This document shows positions 1-8,569 of a stretch of 28,086 nucleotides of DNA, in pieces (position 1 is the first letter of the stretch; each line of letters starts with the position of its first letter). The stretch spans positions 1 to 28,086 of the forward strand of contig DXEY01000143.1 of NCBI GenBank assembly GCA_019114745.1. Direction: 5' to 3'. This DNA is from Candidatus Mediterraneibacter colneyensis. Lineage in GTDB: Bacteria; Bacillota; Clostridia; Lachnospirales; Lachnospiraceae. The notes below the pieces were generated by a model. The model searched no databases. It saw nothing but the letters and a program-made list of their open reading frames with translations, and was not told the origin of the DNA. The position numbers were made by a program, and so were the translations under genes.

Positions 1-753
1 TGTAAATACTGCCGGTCAGGCAGGTATAACCTCTGCCCGGATGTAAACTTTATGGCGGCTCCGCCCTGGAAATCAGGCGCACTCAGCAAATACATTTCCC
101 ATCCGGCTGATTTTGCGTTTAAACTGCCTGAGAATGTAGGGACGCTGGAAGGTGCCATGATCGAGCCCCTGTCTGTAGGAATGCATGCCGCGGCGCGCGC
201 GGAGGCGTCTCCCGGACAGTCCGTCCTCATACTCGGCGCCGGATGCATCGGGCTTATGACACTGCTTGCGTGCAAAAACAGAGGCGTGTCCGACATTACC
301 GTGGCAGATCTGTTTGACAACCGCCTGGAAAAGGCGAAAGAGCTGGGAGCTTCCCGTGTGATCAACGCCGCAGAGACAGACACGATAGAAGAAATTGGCA
401 GACTGACCGGAGGAGAAGGAGTGGAACTTGTCTTTGAGACTGCCGGGAGCAGCGCCACGGCAAAGCAGATCCCCTATCTTGTACAGGCAGGCGGAAAGGC
501 GGTGATGGTGGGGAATGTACACGGCTCGACGCCGATGGATCTTTTTGAGATGAACAATAAGGAGGCGGACATACTGTCTGTGTTCCGGTATCACCATACG
601 TTCCCGGCGGCGGTCGCCAGTGTGGCGGCGGGCAATATACCGCTAAAAGAGGCGGCTTCTGATTTTTACACATTTGATCAGGTGAACGAGGCGTTTGCAT
701 GCGCCCTGAACCAGAAACAGTCAGCTTTAAAGGTGATCATAGCGATGAAATAG
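1..753 (+). CDS. Zinc-dependent sorbitol/xylitol dehydrogenase-like protein (5' end cut off)
   Basis: The frame is open from the first base, so the gene begins upstream of the window; the ATG at 52 is internal. The visible start encodes CKYCRSGRYNLC, the last three cysteines of the structural-zinc loop of medium-chain dehydrogenases. IEPLSVGMHA follows, with the glutamate that helps bind catalytic zinc in sorbitol dehydrogenases, then the Rossmann motif LGAGCIG. VADLFDNR after the second strand has an acidic residue that usually favours NAD over NADP. The family oxidises polyols such as sorbitol, xylitol or L-iditol to ketoses in the cytoplasm. The substrate here is not determined. The stop codon at 751-753 runs into the ribosome binding site of the next gene, so the three dehydrogenases are probably co-transcribed. 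Confidence 0.88.
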   Translation, partial: CKYCRSGRYNLCPDVNFMAAPPWKSGALSKYISHPADFAFKLPENVGTLEGAMIEPLSVGMHAAARAEASPGQSVLILGAGCIGLMTLLACKNRGVSDITVADLFDNRLEKAKELGASRVINAAETDTIEEIGRLTGGEGVELVFETAGSSATAKQIPYLVQAGGKAVMVGNVHGSTPMDLFEMNNKEADILSVFRYHHTFPAAVASVAAGNIPLKEAASDFYTFDQVNEAFACALNQKQSALKVIIAMK

Positions 754-765
754 GAGGAGAACGAC

Positions 766-1851
766 ATGAAAATGCAGAGAGCAGTCACCATAAGCCGCTT
801 CGGCGGAGGACGCGGGGCAACAGAAGTCAGGGACATCCCTTACCCGGAGTGCGGGGACGATCAGATCATCGTAAAGGTGATGGCGGCAAGCCTGTGCAAA
901 CATGCAGAAGAGCAGTACGATAACGGAGGGGCAGGATTGACGAAGCCGGAGGATTACCCGATCGTTACCGGACATGAATTTGCAGGCGAGGTCGTGGAGA
1001 CAGGCAGCAAAGTCAGGAATATTAAAATCGGAGACCGGGTGACTGTGGATAATACCGTACTCTGCGGCTCCTGCTACTACTGTCAGAAGGACGAGCCGCT
1101 GTACTGCGAGAATTTCGGCTCCCTGGGCCATAACATCCACGGCGGGTTTGAACAGTATACGGCAGTGCTGGCGGAAAAGGCATTTGTTATACCGGAAGGG
1201 CTCTCCTATGAGGAGGCGGCATGTACGGAGCCTGTAGCGTGCTGCCTGCGGGCGGTGGACAGGATGCAGTTGAAATACGGCGATACGGTGGCGGTGCTCG
1301 GCGCCGGGTCTATGGGACTGATCCTGGCGCAGCTTGTAAAGCATACGGCGGCGAAAAAGGTTGTCGTACTGGCGTCCACACAGAGTAAACTCGACATGTG
1401 CGAAAAAGAGTTCGGGGTCGAGACTGTCCTTGTGGACAGAAACGACCATTCCATCCATGAAAAGAAAATCGCCGGCATGTTTCCCCATGGGCTTGACATT
1501 ATTATCGATACTACGGGATCGGCAGACATGGCGGACAGCGCGTTCCGGATGCTGGGAAGAGGCGGAAGATTTGTGATGTATACAGTGATCGATGGCATGC
1601 GGGTACAGGACAGCGATATGTTTTTTAATAAGGAGCTGTCCGTGATCATGTCCTGGTGCCAGACCCACAACTTCGGGCGCTGCCTTGAGGCAATGGAAAC
1701 GGGCGCTGTCAGGACGAAACCTCTGATCACGCATGAGTTTTCACTGGAGGACTATCTGGAAGCCCTTGATACGAACCTGGGTGACAGAAATTCGATCAAA
1801 GTGATCGTTCATCCGCAGTGGGAAAAGGGAAAGAAAATCGTACACATTTAG
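766..1851 (+). CDS. Zinc-binding medium-chain alcohol/polyol dehydrogenase, paralogue A
   Basis: This is a 361-residue protein with the full medium-chain dehydrogenase layout. The N-terminal GroES-like half has a catalytic-zinc cysteine (C44) and GHE (H70-E71). A structural zinc site is formed by C100, C103, C106 and C114. The Rossmann motif VLGAGSMGL follows near residue 180. The start ATG has an AGGAGG-type site at 752-758, 7 bases upstream and overlapping the previous stop. The family performs NAD(P)-dependent oxidation or reduction of alcohols, polyols or sugars. The substrate cannot be read from the sequence; the sorbitol-dehydrogenase-like neighbour suggests sugar alcohols. The next gene is a close paralogue, with the same zinc ligands and a shared C-terminal block around EFSLEDYLEALDTNL. 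Confidence 0.87.
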   Translation: MKMQRAVTISRFGGGRGATEVRDIPYPECGDDQIIVKVMAASLCKHAEEQYDNGGAGLTKPEDYPIVTGHEFAGEVVETGSKVRNIKIGDRVTVDNTVLCGSCYYCQKDEPLYCENFGSLGHNIHGGFEQYTAVLAEKAFVIPEGLSYEEAACTEPVACCLRAVDRMQLKYGDTVAVLGAGSMGLILAQLVKHTAAKKVVVLASTQSKLDMCEKEFGVETVLVDRNDHSIHEKKIAGMFPHGLDIIIDTTGSADMADSAFRMLGRGGRFVMYTVIDGMRVQDSDMFFNKELSVIMSWCQTHNFGRCLEAMETGAVRTKPLITHEFSLEDYLEALDTNLGDRNSIKVIVHPQWEKGKKIVHI

Positions 1852-1876
1852 AAAAACGGCAAAGGAGGAATGTGCC

Positions 1877-2959
1877 ATGGGCAGAACAATGAGAGCAATG
1901 GTGATCGAGACGCCGGGCGGCGGCCGGAACGCCACGAAGATTACGGACATCCCTTACCCGGAGTGCGGAGATGACCAGGTTATTATTAAAGTAATGGCAG
2001 CAAGTATATGCAAGCACTGTGAGGCTGGGTATGACAAAGGAGAGATGGGACTGACCGCACCGGAAGACTATCCCATTGTGCTGGGGCATGAGTTTGCCGG
2101 AGAAGTAGTCGAGACAGGAGCCGGTGTGAAAAATGTAAAGATCGGCGACAGGGTGACGGTGGACAATACGGTGCTCTGCGGGGAATGCTATTACTGTCAG
2201 AAAGACCAGCCGCTGTACTGTGAGAATTTTGGTTCTATGGGACATAATATCCACGGCGGGTTTGAACAGTATGTGGCAGCTCTGGCGGAAAAGACTTTTA
2301 TCATACCGGAAGGGATCAGTTATGAAGAGGCGGCGTGTACAGAACCTGCCGCGTGCTGTATGAGAGCAGTAGACAGGATGGACATACAATATGGGGACAA
2401 AGTGGCGGTTCTTGGCGCCGGATCTATGGGATTGATCATGGCGCAGTTGATCAAAAACAGCAGTGCGAACGACGTAGTCGTGCTGGCGTCGACCCGGAGC
2501 AAGCTGGATCTGTGTGAAAGGGAGTTCGGGATCAAAACAGTGCTTGTAGACCGGAATGATCCCAAAAAACATGAAAAAGAGATCGCAGACATGTTTCCCC
2601 ACGGACTGGACATTGTTGTTGACACCACCGGATCTTCCGATATGTGCAACAGCGCGTTCAACATGCTCGGGAAAGGCGGAAAGCTGATCGAATATACAAA
2701 AGTGAAAAACTTTGTTCTCAAAGACGCATGGCAGTTTGCGATGAAGGAACTTTCGATCATCGTATCCTGGTGCCAGACTCATAATTACGGAAGGTGCATC
2801 GAAGCGATGGCAAAGGGATACCTGAACATGAAACCGCTGATCACTCACGAGTTTTCCCTGGAGGATTACCTTGAGGCGCTGGATACGAACCTGACGGACA
2901 GGAACTCGATCAAAGTGATCATCCATCCTCACTGGGAAAAAGGAAGGCGGAAAGTATAA
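1877..2959 (+). CDS. Zinc-binding medium-chain alcohol/polyol dehydrogenase, paralogue B
   Basis: A 360-residue protein collinear with its upstream neighbour and identical to it at most positions by eye. It has GHEF, a CGECYYCQ structural-zinc loop, LGAGSMGL and C-terminal EFSLEDYLEALDTNL. The start is supported by AGGAGG at 1863-1868, 8 bases before the ATG; a second in-frame ATG at 1889 also fits the family's usual start. Divergence concentrates between roughly residues 270 and 300, a region that often shapes the substrate pocket or dimer contacts. The pair may therefore have split in specificity (inference). The gene is probably the last of the dehydrogenase operon, since a hairpin follows 27 bases after the stop. 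The substrate is unknown. Confidence 0.87.
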   Translation: MGRTMRAMVIETPGGGRNATKITDIPYPECGDDQVIIKVMAASICKHCEAGYDKGEMGLTAPEDYPIVLGHEFAGEVVETGAGVKNVKIGDRVTVDNTVLCGECYYCQKDQPLYCENFGSMGHNIHGGFEQYVAALAEKTFIIPEGISYEEAACTEPAACCMRAVDRMDIQYGDKVAVLGAGSMGLIMAQLIKNSSANDVVVLASTRSKLDLCEREFGIKTVLVDRNDPKKHEKEIADMFPHGLDIVVDTTGSSDMCNSAFNMLGKGGKLIEYTKVKNFVLKDAWQFAMKELSIIVSWCQTHNYGRCIEAMAKGYLNMKPLITHEFSLEDYLEALDTNLTDRNSIKVIIHPHWEKGRRKV

Positions 2960-2985
2960 GCCACTCAAATGCATATTTTACAGAC

Positions 2986-3017
2986 AATGCCGGCAGTATT
3001 TTTATACTGTCGGCATT
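2986..3017 (+). terminator. Hairpin after the dehydrogenase operon
   Basis: Arms at 2986-2999 and 3004-3017 pair over 14 bp with one G-U and a TTTT loop, starting 27 bases after the dehydrogenase stop. There is no U-tract on its 3' side, so it is either a weak terminator or an mRNA 3'-end stabiliser. The rest of the 2960-3262 gap holds no gene. It holds AT-rich DNA, a 10-bp palindrome at 3145-3154 (ATAGCGCTAT) with a half-site repeated at 3175-3180, and the pilus promoter. Confidence 0.45.
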
Positions 3018-3199
3018 ACTGCGTCAGGAGTTCTCTGAAAATCCGTGCCTGTACCGCCCTCACCCGATATCGGAAACTTTGTGTCATATTTTACGGTTGT
3101 CCTGAATATATATAGTATATTATAACGTTTACCTGATCATTTAAATAGCGCTATCGACCGTTAAAAGCGCAAATATAGCGTGAATATTATTCAAAATAG

Positions 3200-3227
3200 T
3201 TGAATTATACCCCGGGGGGGGTATAAT
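3200..3227 (+). promoter_or_regulatory. Pilus operon promoter with G8 tract in the spacer
   Basis: TTGAAT at 3200-3205 and a perfect TATAAT at 3222-3227 are separated by 16 bp. Eight of these 16 bp are an uninterrupted G-run (3214-3221) abutting the -10 box, preceded by CCCC. The segment 3204-3227 is an inverted repeat (ATTATACCCC / GGGGTATAAT) with four additional G between the arms. Transcription would start near 3234, about 30 bases before the first candidate start codon. Slippage in the G-run would change -35/-10 spacing in 1-bp steps. The palindrome at 3145-3154 is a possible operator upstream. The boxes are directly visible; phase variation is inference. Confidence 0.7.
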
Positions 3228-3262
3228 GCATTTATATATTATCGGGATCAGGGGAGAGCAAT

Positions 3263-6200
3263 ATGTTGGTATCACGGTATGGAGAGTTGAGTATGAAGAA
3301 GAAAAAAGGGAGAGTTGCGCCGCTTCAGCGGATGTTTTTTGTACTGTCTGTTCTGCTGGCGGCTGTTTTTGTGCCTTTCGGGGGGAAGGTGCAGGCGGCG
3401 GTGGCAGATCATATCATTACTGATACGGTAGATCCTGACGGGATCACGATCAATCTGTTTGACTACTGGCTGACAGCGCAGGACGAGGACGGACAGACCG
3501 GTTCAAGAAACAGCGAAATCGGGATCAATAAGGATCACAGTCTGAAATTCGGCGCTACGCAGGGAACGGGTATTAACGCCTGGGGCAGCGGTGAGATCCG
3601 TCAGAGAATTGTGTCCGGTCTTCTGGGGGAGGACGGATATCCGGTCCTTGCCGGAGATCAGGGGGAATCCCTGGCGTATCTTTTTGACCCGGATAATCAG
3701 GAGAGCGCAGATTACAGAAGCTCCTACGAAAATGTCTCCGGTCTGCTTCAGGTAAACACGGATACAGGGAATTATTATTACAACAGTAAAGAGAATTATG
3801 CGGTATACGATGCATCGGATCATGCGTTTGACGTCTATGACACGTGGGGCGTGAACCATGACTCGGATAATTCGGATACTACGAATGGATATTTTTTCCC
3901 CTTTACTTCAGCTGATCAGGTTTTTACAGAGGACGCAGCGGAAAATCTGCAGCATACAGACCTTACATGCAATAACGCAGCGATAAACCATTTCTTCGGC
4001 ATGACGATGACTGCGGAGTTTGTCCAGCCTGCCGGGGGGCTTGTGACTCTTCCGGACGAGGGGGATGCGGGGGATCCGATGGTGTTCCACTTTTCGGGAG
4101 ACGATGATATCTGGGTGTTCATCGACGGCGTGCTCGTTATGGATATCGGAGGGATCCATAATGCTGCCGGCGGAACGATAGATTTTTCTACAGGCAGCAT
4201 TGAGATAGAAAATCCGGGACAGGCTGACATTACAACAACTATAAGAGCGTGTTTTGAAACGGCGCAGGAAAGCGGATTTAACGAAGCCCAGTTTTCCGGC
4301 AATACCTTTATTGACAACAGCTGTCATACGCTCCAGGTCTTCTATCTGGAAAGAGGCGCGGGTGCGTCGAACCTGGAGATCGATTTTAATATAAAAGCGC
4401 AGCCCGAGAACGCGGTTTATAAGATGGATCAGTATGGAAACGGGATCAGCGGCGTGGCTTTTGATCTTTACACTGCGGACAGCAGCTATAAGATTACCAA
4501 TTCCAAGCCGGTCCTTACAGCGGTTACCGGAACTGACGGAAGGGCAGTGTTTGTGGATGGAGAGAGGAAACCGTATGACTTTTCCCGGGGAGACGCATCA
4601 AAAGAGCATTATTATGTCCTGAAGGAACAGGAAGCAAGCTCTCCGCCGGGATACCGGATGTCGGGCGAGATCCATCTGAGATACACAACGGGAGGCCAGC
4701 TCATCGTCTCCGATAAGTGGGAGAGCGGAGCCATGAGCAATTTCAGCGTCACGGTTACAGAGCACGGGACAGTAAAAGATATTGCAGGAAATACGATAAC
4801 CGCCGATGAGCTCAGACAGGGAACGGTCTTTGCCGTTATCTTCCGGAAAGATAACGGTCAGTGGTATCCCCTTACCGGTTCTAACATGGGCGGCTGGACA
4901 ATGGGGGACAGCAACGGGATGACGGATGTCATCGCAGCCGCGCAGAAGAATCCTCTTGTGTTCAGCGAGGAGAACGGCCAGCTTACAGTAACCGTAAATG
5001 AAGTGCCGGGCGACATTACGGAATATTACTATACGAATCTCAGCGATCCTGATGATGCCGGATATGTGGTCGGATATTATTATACGGAAGGCAGTCTCGG
5101 CGGGGCGACCGAAATGAATACAAAGAGACTTAACCTGTCTGATTTTGAAAGGGATTTCTCGGCTAATATCTGGATCGCAAATATCAGGAACGAACTTGCC
5201 GTGAAAAAGGTAGACGAGACCGGGGCGTCTCTGGAAGGCGCTGTATTTTCCCTTTACCGGGAAGAGGACGTATCAGGCGGAGAAGTGGCAGAGGGAAAAA
5301 CTCCGTACGATACGGTTACGACCGGCGAAGACGGTACGGCTCTGTTCCCGTCAGCAGGAAAAGTTCTTGAGAAGGGCGTTTATTACCTGAAAGAGGAACA
5401 GGCTCCTGAAGGGTATCTCCCGCACAGCGGGCTGGTAAAAGTGATCGCCGACGACACCGGAGTCTACGCGGACGCAGGGGCGGAAGGAGACGGCGTACGG
5501 GTACATACGGGAGTGGGATATCTTCTCAAGCCCATGGAAAAATTCGGGGCAAATGATGATATTGACGCTACCCTCCACGATATCTATGCGGTGGCTCAGA
5601 CCGCCGGATCGGAATCCGGGGACAGCCTGGAGTGGAACGGTCCGCCCGAAAATGCGGAAGAGCTCCATCTGATGTATGGAAAGGATGGAAATCTTCTCCA
5701 GTACGGACCGTATGAGGACGGAGAAGAACCGTATCTGACAACAGATACGGGCTTTATCCGTGCGAGAGTGTATCAGTGTTTATCCCAGGGTCACGCCTCG
5801 GCGGCAAATAAGACAGATCTTAATGGAGCGGATATTTCCGGCCTTTTTACGGGATCTGTAATGGTTGAAGTGACAAATGAGAAAAAGACGGCTTCTGTTT
5901 CAGTTGCAAAAGAGGTGGACGGAACGGGGGCGGAAGAGGACACGCAGAGTTTTGAATTTACGCTTACCTTAACGTCGGGCAATGCCGCGCTCAGCCGGAC
6001 GCCGGTGCTGTACACCGGGACGGGAACGGTGGCCGGAGGACAGGGCGGATCAGACGGACAGAGCTCATCCGTCACGACGGATGAAGACGGCAGGATCTTT
6101 TTTGCCCTTAAGCGGGGGCAGCAGCTTCAATTCAGCGAAATCCCGGAAGGCGCCGCCTTTACGGTGGAGGAAACGGATTACCGGGCTCAGGGATACGCCG

Positions 6201-6844
6201 CCGCCTGGGCGATTACATACGGGACACAGACGGGGCAAAAAACAGAAGGAAATACCGCGGCGGGAACCGCCTCCTATGATTCACCTGCTCAGGTGCTGTT
6301 TACAAACACGAGAAAGTTTGTGGACTTTTCATTTACCAAGACGGACGGGAAGTCAGACAGCCTGACTGATCCGCTGTCCGGCGCCGGATTCGTACTTCTG
6401 CGCTGGACCGGAGACGGAGCGCCGGGTACGGCGCCCGTTGATCCTGATGCTCCGGGGACGGGCTGGCAGACAGTGGCTGAGAGTGCAGTGGTTTCCGGGG
6501 AGGATGGAATCGTCTGTTTTGAGGATCTGATAGAAGAAGTGACTTACCGGCTGGTCGAGACACACGCTCCGGAAGGATATATTACTCCTGCCGGACAGTG
6601 GAATATCACATATAAGACGACGCAGGAAGGCTCCGGCTGGGAGATCGTAATGGCGGCGGACGGCACAAAGGCTCCGCCGGCGTTTATAAAAAAGGATTCC
6701 GGCTTTGTACTCCCGAATTATGGGGTTCCGCATATTCCATCCTCGGGAGGCCGGGGGCTTACCCTGTTTGCAATGGCGGGTACCATGCTGGTCGGCGGCG
6801 CGGCGATGCTGCTGTCTGTGTGGGCGAAGCGGAGAAAAATTTAA
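3263..6844 (+). CDS. Pilus tip adhesin-type surface protein with fibro-slime and SpaA domains, IPSSG sorting signal
   Basis: This 1193-residue protein has a lysine-rich N-terminus and hydrophobic segment forming a signal peptide. A fibro-slime domain follows, recognisable by GDDDIWVFIDG near residue 278. Prealbumin-like SpaA/Cna-B domains start near 383, 643 and 1018, two with clear E-box motifs (YYLKEEQAPEGY, YRLVETHAPEGY) and the first with a degenerate one. A Cna-B-like stretch lies near 874. The C-terminus has IPSSG (1158-1162), a transmembrane helix and KRRKI, a cell-wall sorting signal with isoleucine and serine replacing the usual LPxTG residues. Size, first position and the next gene being a typical backbone pilin suggest a tip or ancillary adhesin. 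The start is uncertain: ATG 3263 and ATG 3293 both have purine-rich sites; 3293 gives a more typical signal peptide. Confidence 0.85.
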   Translation: MLVSRYGELSMKKKKGRVAPLQRMFFVLSVLLAAVFVPFGGKVQAAVADHIITDTVDPDGITINLFDYWLTAQDEDGQTGSRNSEIGINKDHSLKFGATQGTGINAWGSGEIRQRIVSGLLGEDGYPVLAGDQGESLAYLFDPDNQESADYRSSYENVSGLLQVNTDTGNYYYNSKENYAVYDASDHAFDVYDTWGVNHDSDNSDTTNGYFFPFTSADQVFTEDAAENLQHTDLTCNNAAINHFFGMTMTAEFVQPAGGLVTLPDEGDAGDPMVFHFSGDDDIWVFIDGVLVMDIGGIHNAAGGTIDFSTGSIEIENPGQADITTTIRACFETAQESGFNEAQFSGNTFIDNSCHTLQVFYLERGAGASNLEIDFNIKAQPENAVYKMDQYGNGISGVAFDLYTADSSYKITNSKPVLTAVTGTDGRAVFVDGERKPYDFSRGDASKEHYYVLKEQEASSPPGYRMSGEIHLRYTTGGQLIVSDKWESGAMSNFSVTVTEHGTVKDIAGNTITADELRQGTVFAVIFRKDNGQWYPLTGSNMGGWTMGDSNGMTDVIAAAQKNPLVFSEENGQLTVTVNEVPGDITEYYYTNLSDPDDAGYVVGYYYTEGSLGGATEMNTKRLNLSDFERDFSANIWIANIRNELAVKKVDETGASLEGAVFSLYREEDVSGGEVAEGKTPYDTVTTGEDGTALFPSAGKVLEKGVYYLKEEQAPEGYLPHSGLVKVIADDTGVYADAGAEGDGVRVHTGVGYLLKPMEKFGANDDIDATLHDIYAVAQTAGSESGDSLEWNGPPENAEELHLMYGKDGNLLQYGPYEDGEEPYLTTDTGFIRARVYQCLSQGHASAANKTDLNGADISGLFTGSVMVEVTNEKKTASVSVAKEVDGTGAEEDTQSFEFTLTLTSGNAALSRTPVLYTGTGTVAGGQGGSDGQSSSVTTDEDGRIFFALKRGQQLQFSEIPEGAAFTVEETDYRAQGYAAAWAITYGTQTGQKTEGNTAAGTASYDSPAQVLFTNTRKFVDFSFTKTDGKSDSLTDPLSGAGFVLLRWTGDGAPGTAPVDPDAPGTGWQTVAESAVVSGEDGIVCFEDLIEEVTYRLVETHAPEGYITPAGQWNITYKTTQEGSGWEIVMAADGTKAPPAFIKKDSGFVLPNYGVPHIPSSGGRGLTLFAMAGTMLVGGAAMLLSVWAKRRKI

Positions 6845-6853
6845 TTCTGTTTT

Positions 6854-6874
6854 AATGGCTGCGTAAAAGCCATT
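6854..6874 (+). other. Small hairpin between tip and backbone pilin genes
   Basis: AATGGCT (6854-6860) and AGCCATT (6868-6874) form a perfect 7-bp stem with a 7-base loop, followed by TTTATAT, 10 bases after the adhesin stop. It could be a leaky terminator or processing site that sets the tip:shaft mRNA ratio. It is short and AT-rich, so it is a weak call. Confidence 0.3.
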
Positions 6875-6921
6875 TTATATAGAGTCAAAAAGTAAGGGAG
6901 GAAAAATAAGGAGAGATGAAA

Positions 6922-8559
6922 ATGAAGTTTATGAGGAAAGTAACAGCGTTGTTCCTTGCGCTCGCCATGATCCTTGGTATGGCGGTGTCGGTCTCGGCGA
7001 TTGGAAGTACAGATACCGGAACGATCCGGGTCACAGATGCAGAGACAGGAGTCAATGTGACGGCGTACCGCCTGATGGATGTAAATATTGATGATGCTGC
7101 AGACCAGCCGGTAGATCCGGTATACGAGTGGGTGGGCGCTCTGGCAGACTGGGTGAGAGACCATTATCCCACTTATATCGGAAAAGGGGCAGACAACAGC
7201 GTGCAGGAAGCATTCAGCAAGGAGAGTACAGATAACATCGCAGCGTTTTACGACGCGCTTGCAGCGCAGATCCGCAGCAGGAGTATTACTCTGGACGGCG
7301 ACACAGCAACAGCAGCCGACGGAGCAGTGGACATTACAGGTCTCACGATGGGCAACTATCTGGTACTGGTGGAAAACGGCATGAAAGTCTATTCTCCCTC
7401 CGCTGTAAATCTTGTACCTGTATGGAATGATGAGATGGATGCATGGGAGATGTCAACTCCGGCCGAGGTAACTCTGAAATATAAAGAAGTCTCCGTCACA
7501 AAAACGGCAGAGACGGCGGATGACAGCGATATTACAGCATCCATTGGAGATAGGGTGAATTACACAGTTACAGCGGATGTCCCGGGTTACCCGGCAGCGA
7601 CGCTGGATGATAATAAGACATTCAATATCTACGATACTCTGCAGGCGGGACTTACTCTGGATGCAGGCAGCATACAGGTGACCGGCTACGTTGGCGGGAC
7701 TGCGGGGACAGCGACCAACCTGACAGCTGTAAATGCAGGAAATACATATTATACTCTGACGACAACAGGCGCAGCGGATCTGGACGGGGCAGGTGTATCC
7801 TTTTCCCTGGTTTTCAATTATGATAACCTGAAGAATGAAGACGATGTGAAATTCGACACGATCCAGGTGGCCTACAGCGCAGTGGTGGACAAAGACGCGT
7901 TTGTGTTCAGCGACACCAATCAAGAGAGCAATCTCGGCAATACAGCAAAGCTGAGCTACAGCAATAACCCGTATGGCGCAGAAGAGAGTTATAAGGATGT
8001 AACAGCCGACGCAAAAGTATATACATATGGAATCAAGATAACAAAAGTTGATTCAGACGATGACAGAATACTTCTTCCGGGAGCTGTGTTCACGGTTTCC
8101 CTCTCTGAGAACGGCAGCAATCCGATTCATTTTGTAAAGACAGGAGATGGGATATACCGCAAGGCAGAGTCCGGGACAGAGGCAGGCGTTACACCAGTCA
8201 CAACCGTTACAGTAGGTTCGGCAGATGATGCTCAGGGTAACCTTACCCTGTCCGGTCTGGATGCGGGCACTTATTATCTGACAGAGACAAAGGCGCCGGA
8301 CGGATACAATAAGCTCGGCAGCCCGGTTGAAATTACCATAACCGATACAGATCCAGCAGACGGAATCGTTAATGACGGGGCAGACGGAGCAGACGGAGCG
8401 GACGGTTATGTGGAGCAGCGCGTAGAAAACTCCGACGGGTTCCAGCTTCCGACTACCGGCGGCATCGGAACAGTCCTGTTTATGGCAGGCGGCGTCCTCC
8501 TTATGGGACTGGGCGTGATCGTTCTGGTATTTGTGTCCCTGCGCAGACGCAGAAGCTGA
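6922..8559 (+). CDS. Major (backbone) pilin, LPTTG-anchored, isopeptide D2 and SpaA domains
   Basis: 545 residues from ATG 6922, chosen because AAGGAG at 6908-6913 lies 8 bases upstream; ATG 6916 would leave only 2 bases. A signal peptide ends near VSVSA. The N-terminal domain (TGTIRVTDAETG onward) is typical of fimbrial subunits. A fimbrial isopeptide-forming D2-type domain starts near residue 190 (VSVTKTAE). A SpaA domain begins near 371 (IKITKVDSDDD) and carries the canonical E-box YYLTETKAPDGY near 451. LPTTG (509-513), a hydrophobic helix and RRRRS form the cell-wall sorting signal. In this family, pilin sortases join subunits through a lysine of one and the LPxTG threonine of the next. 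The acceptor lysine is not obvious; the stretch ending VTLKYK before the D2 domain is a candidate. Confidence 0.9.
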   Translation: MKFMRKVTALFLALAMILGMAVSVSAIGSTDTGTIRVTDAETGVNVTAYRLMDVNIDDAADQPVDPVYEWVGALADWVRDHYPTYIGKGADNSVQEAFSKESTDNIAAFYDALAAQIRSRSITLDGDTATAADGAVDITGLTMGNYLVLVENGMKVYSPSAVNLVPVWNDEMDAWEMSTPAEVTLKYKEVSVTKTAETADDSDITASIGDRVNYTVTADVPGYPAATLDDNKTFNIYDTLQAGLTLDAGSIQVTGYVGGTAGTATNLTAVNAGNTYYTLTTTGAADLDGAGVSFSLVFNYDNLKNEDDVKFDTIQVAYSAVVDKDAFVFSDTNQESNLGNTAKLSYSNNPYGAEESYKDVTADAKVYTYGIKITKVDSDDDRILLPGAVFTVSLSENGSNPIHFVKTGDGIYRKAESGTEAGVTPVTTVTVGSADDAQGNLTLSGLDAGTYYLTETKAPDGYNKLGSPVEITITDTDPADGIVNDGADGADGADGYVEQRVENSDGFQLPTTGGIGTVLFMAGGVLLMGLGVIVLVFVSLRRRRS

Positions 8560-8569
8560 GGAGAAACAG

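Noticed and set aside
727..2974. Long open frames on the minus strand opposite both dehydrogenase paralogues
   Set aside because: They mirror the codon pattern of the duplicated sense genes, have no ribosome binding site or recognisable domain, and the sense genes have intact catalytic motifs.
3063..3246. Possible invertible promoter (inverton) ahead of the pilus operon
   Set aside because: The only flanking inverted match found is CCCGATA/TATCGGG, 7 bp and not extendable; no recombinase gene is nearby. The G-run is the better explanation for any variation.
3226..3423. Short + strand open frame overlapping the start of the adhesin gene
   Set aside because: It starts inside the -10 box, lacks a ribosome binding site and overlaps the signal-peptide-coding region of the true gene.
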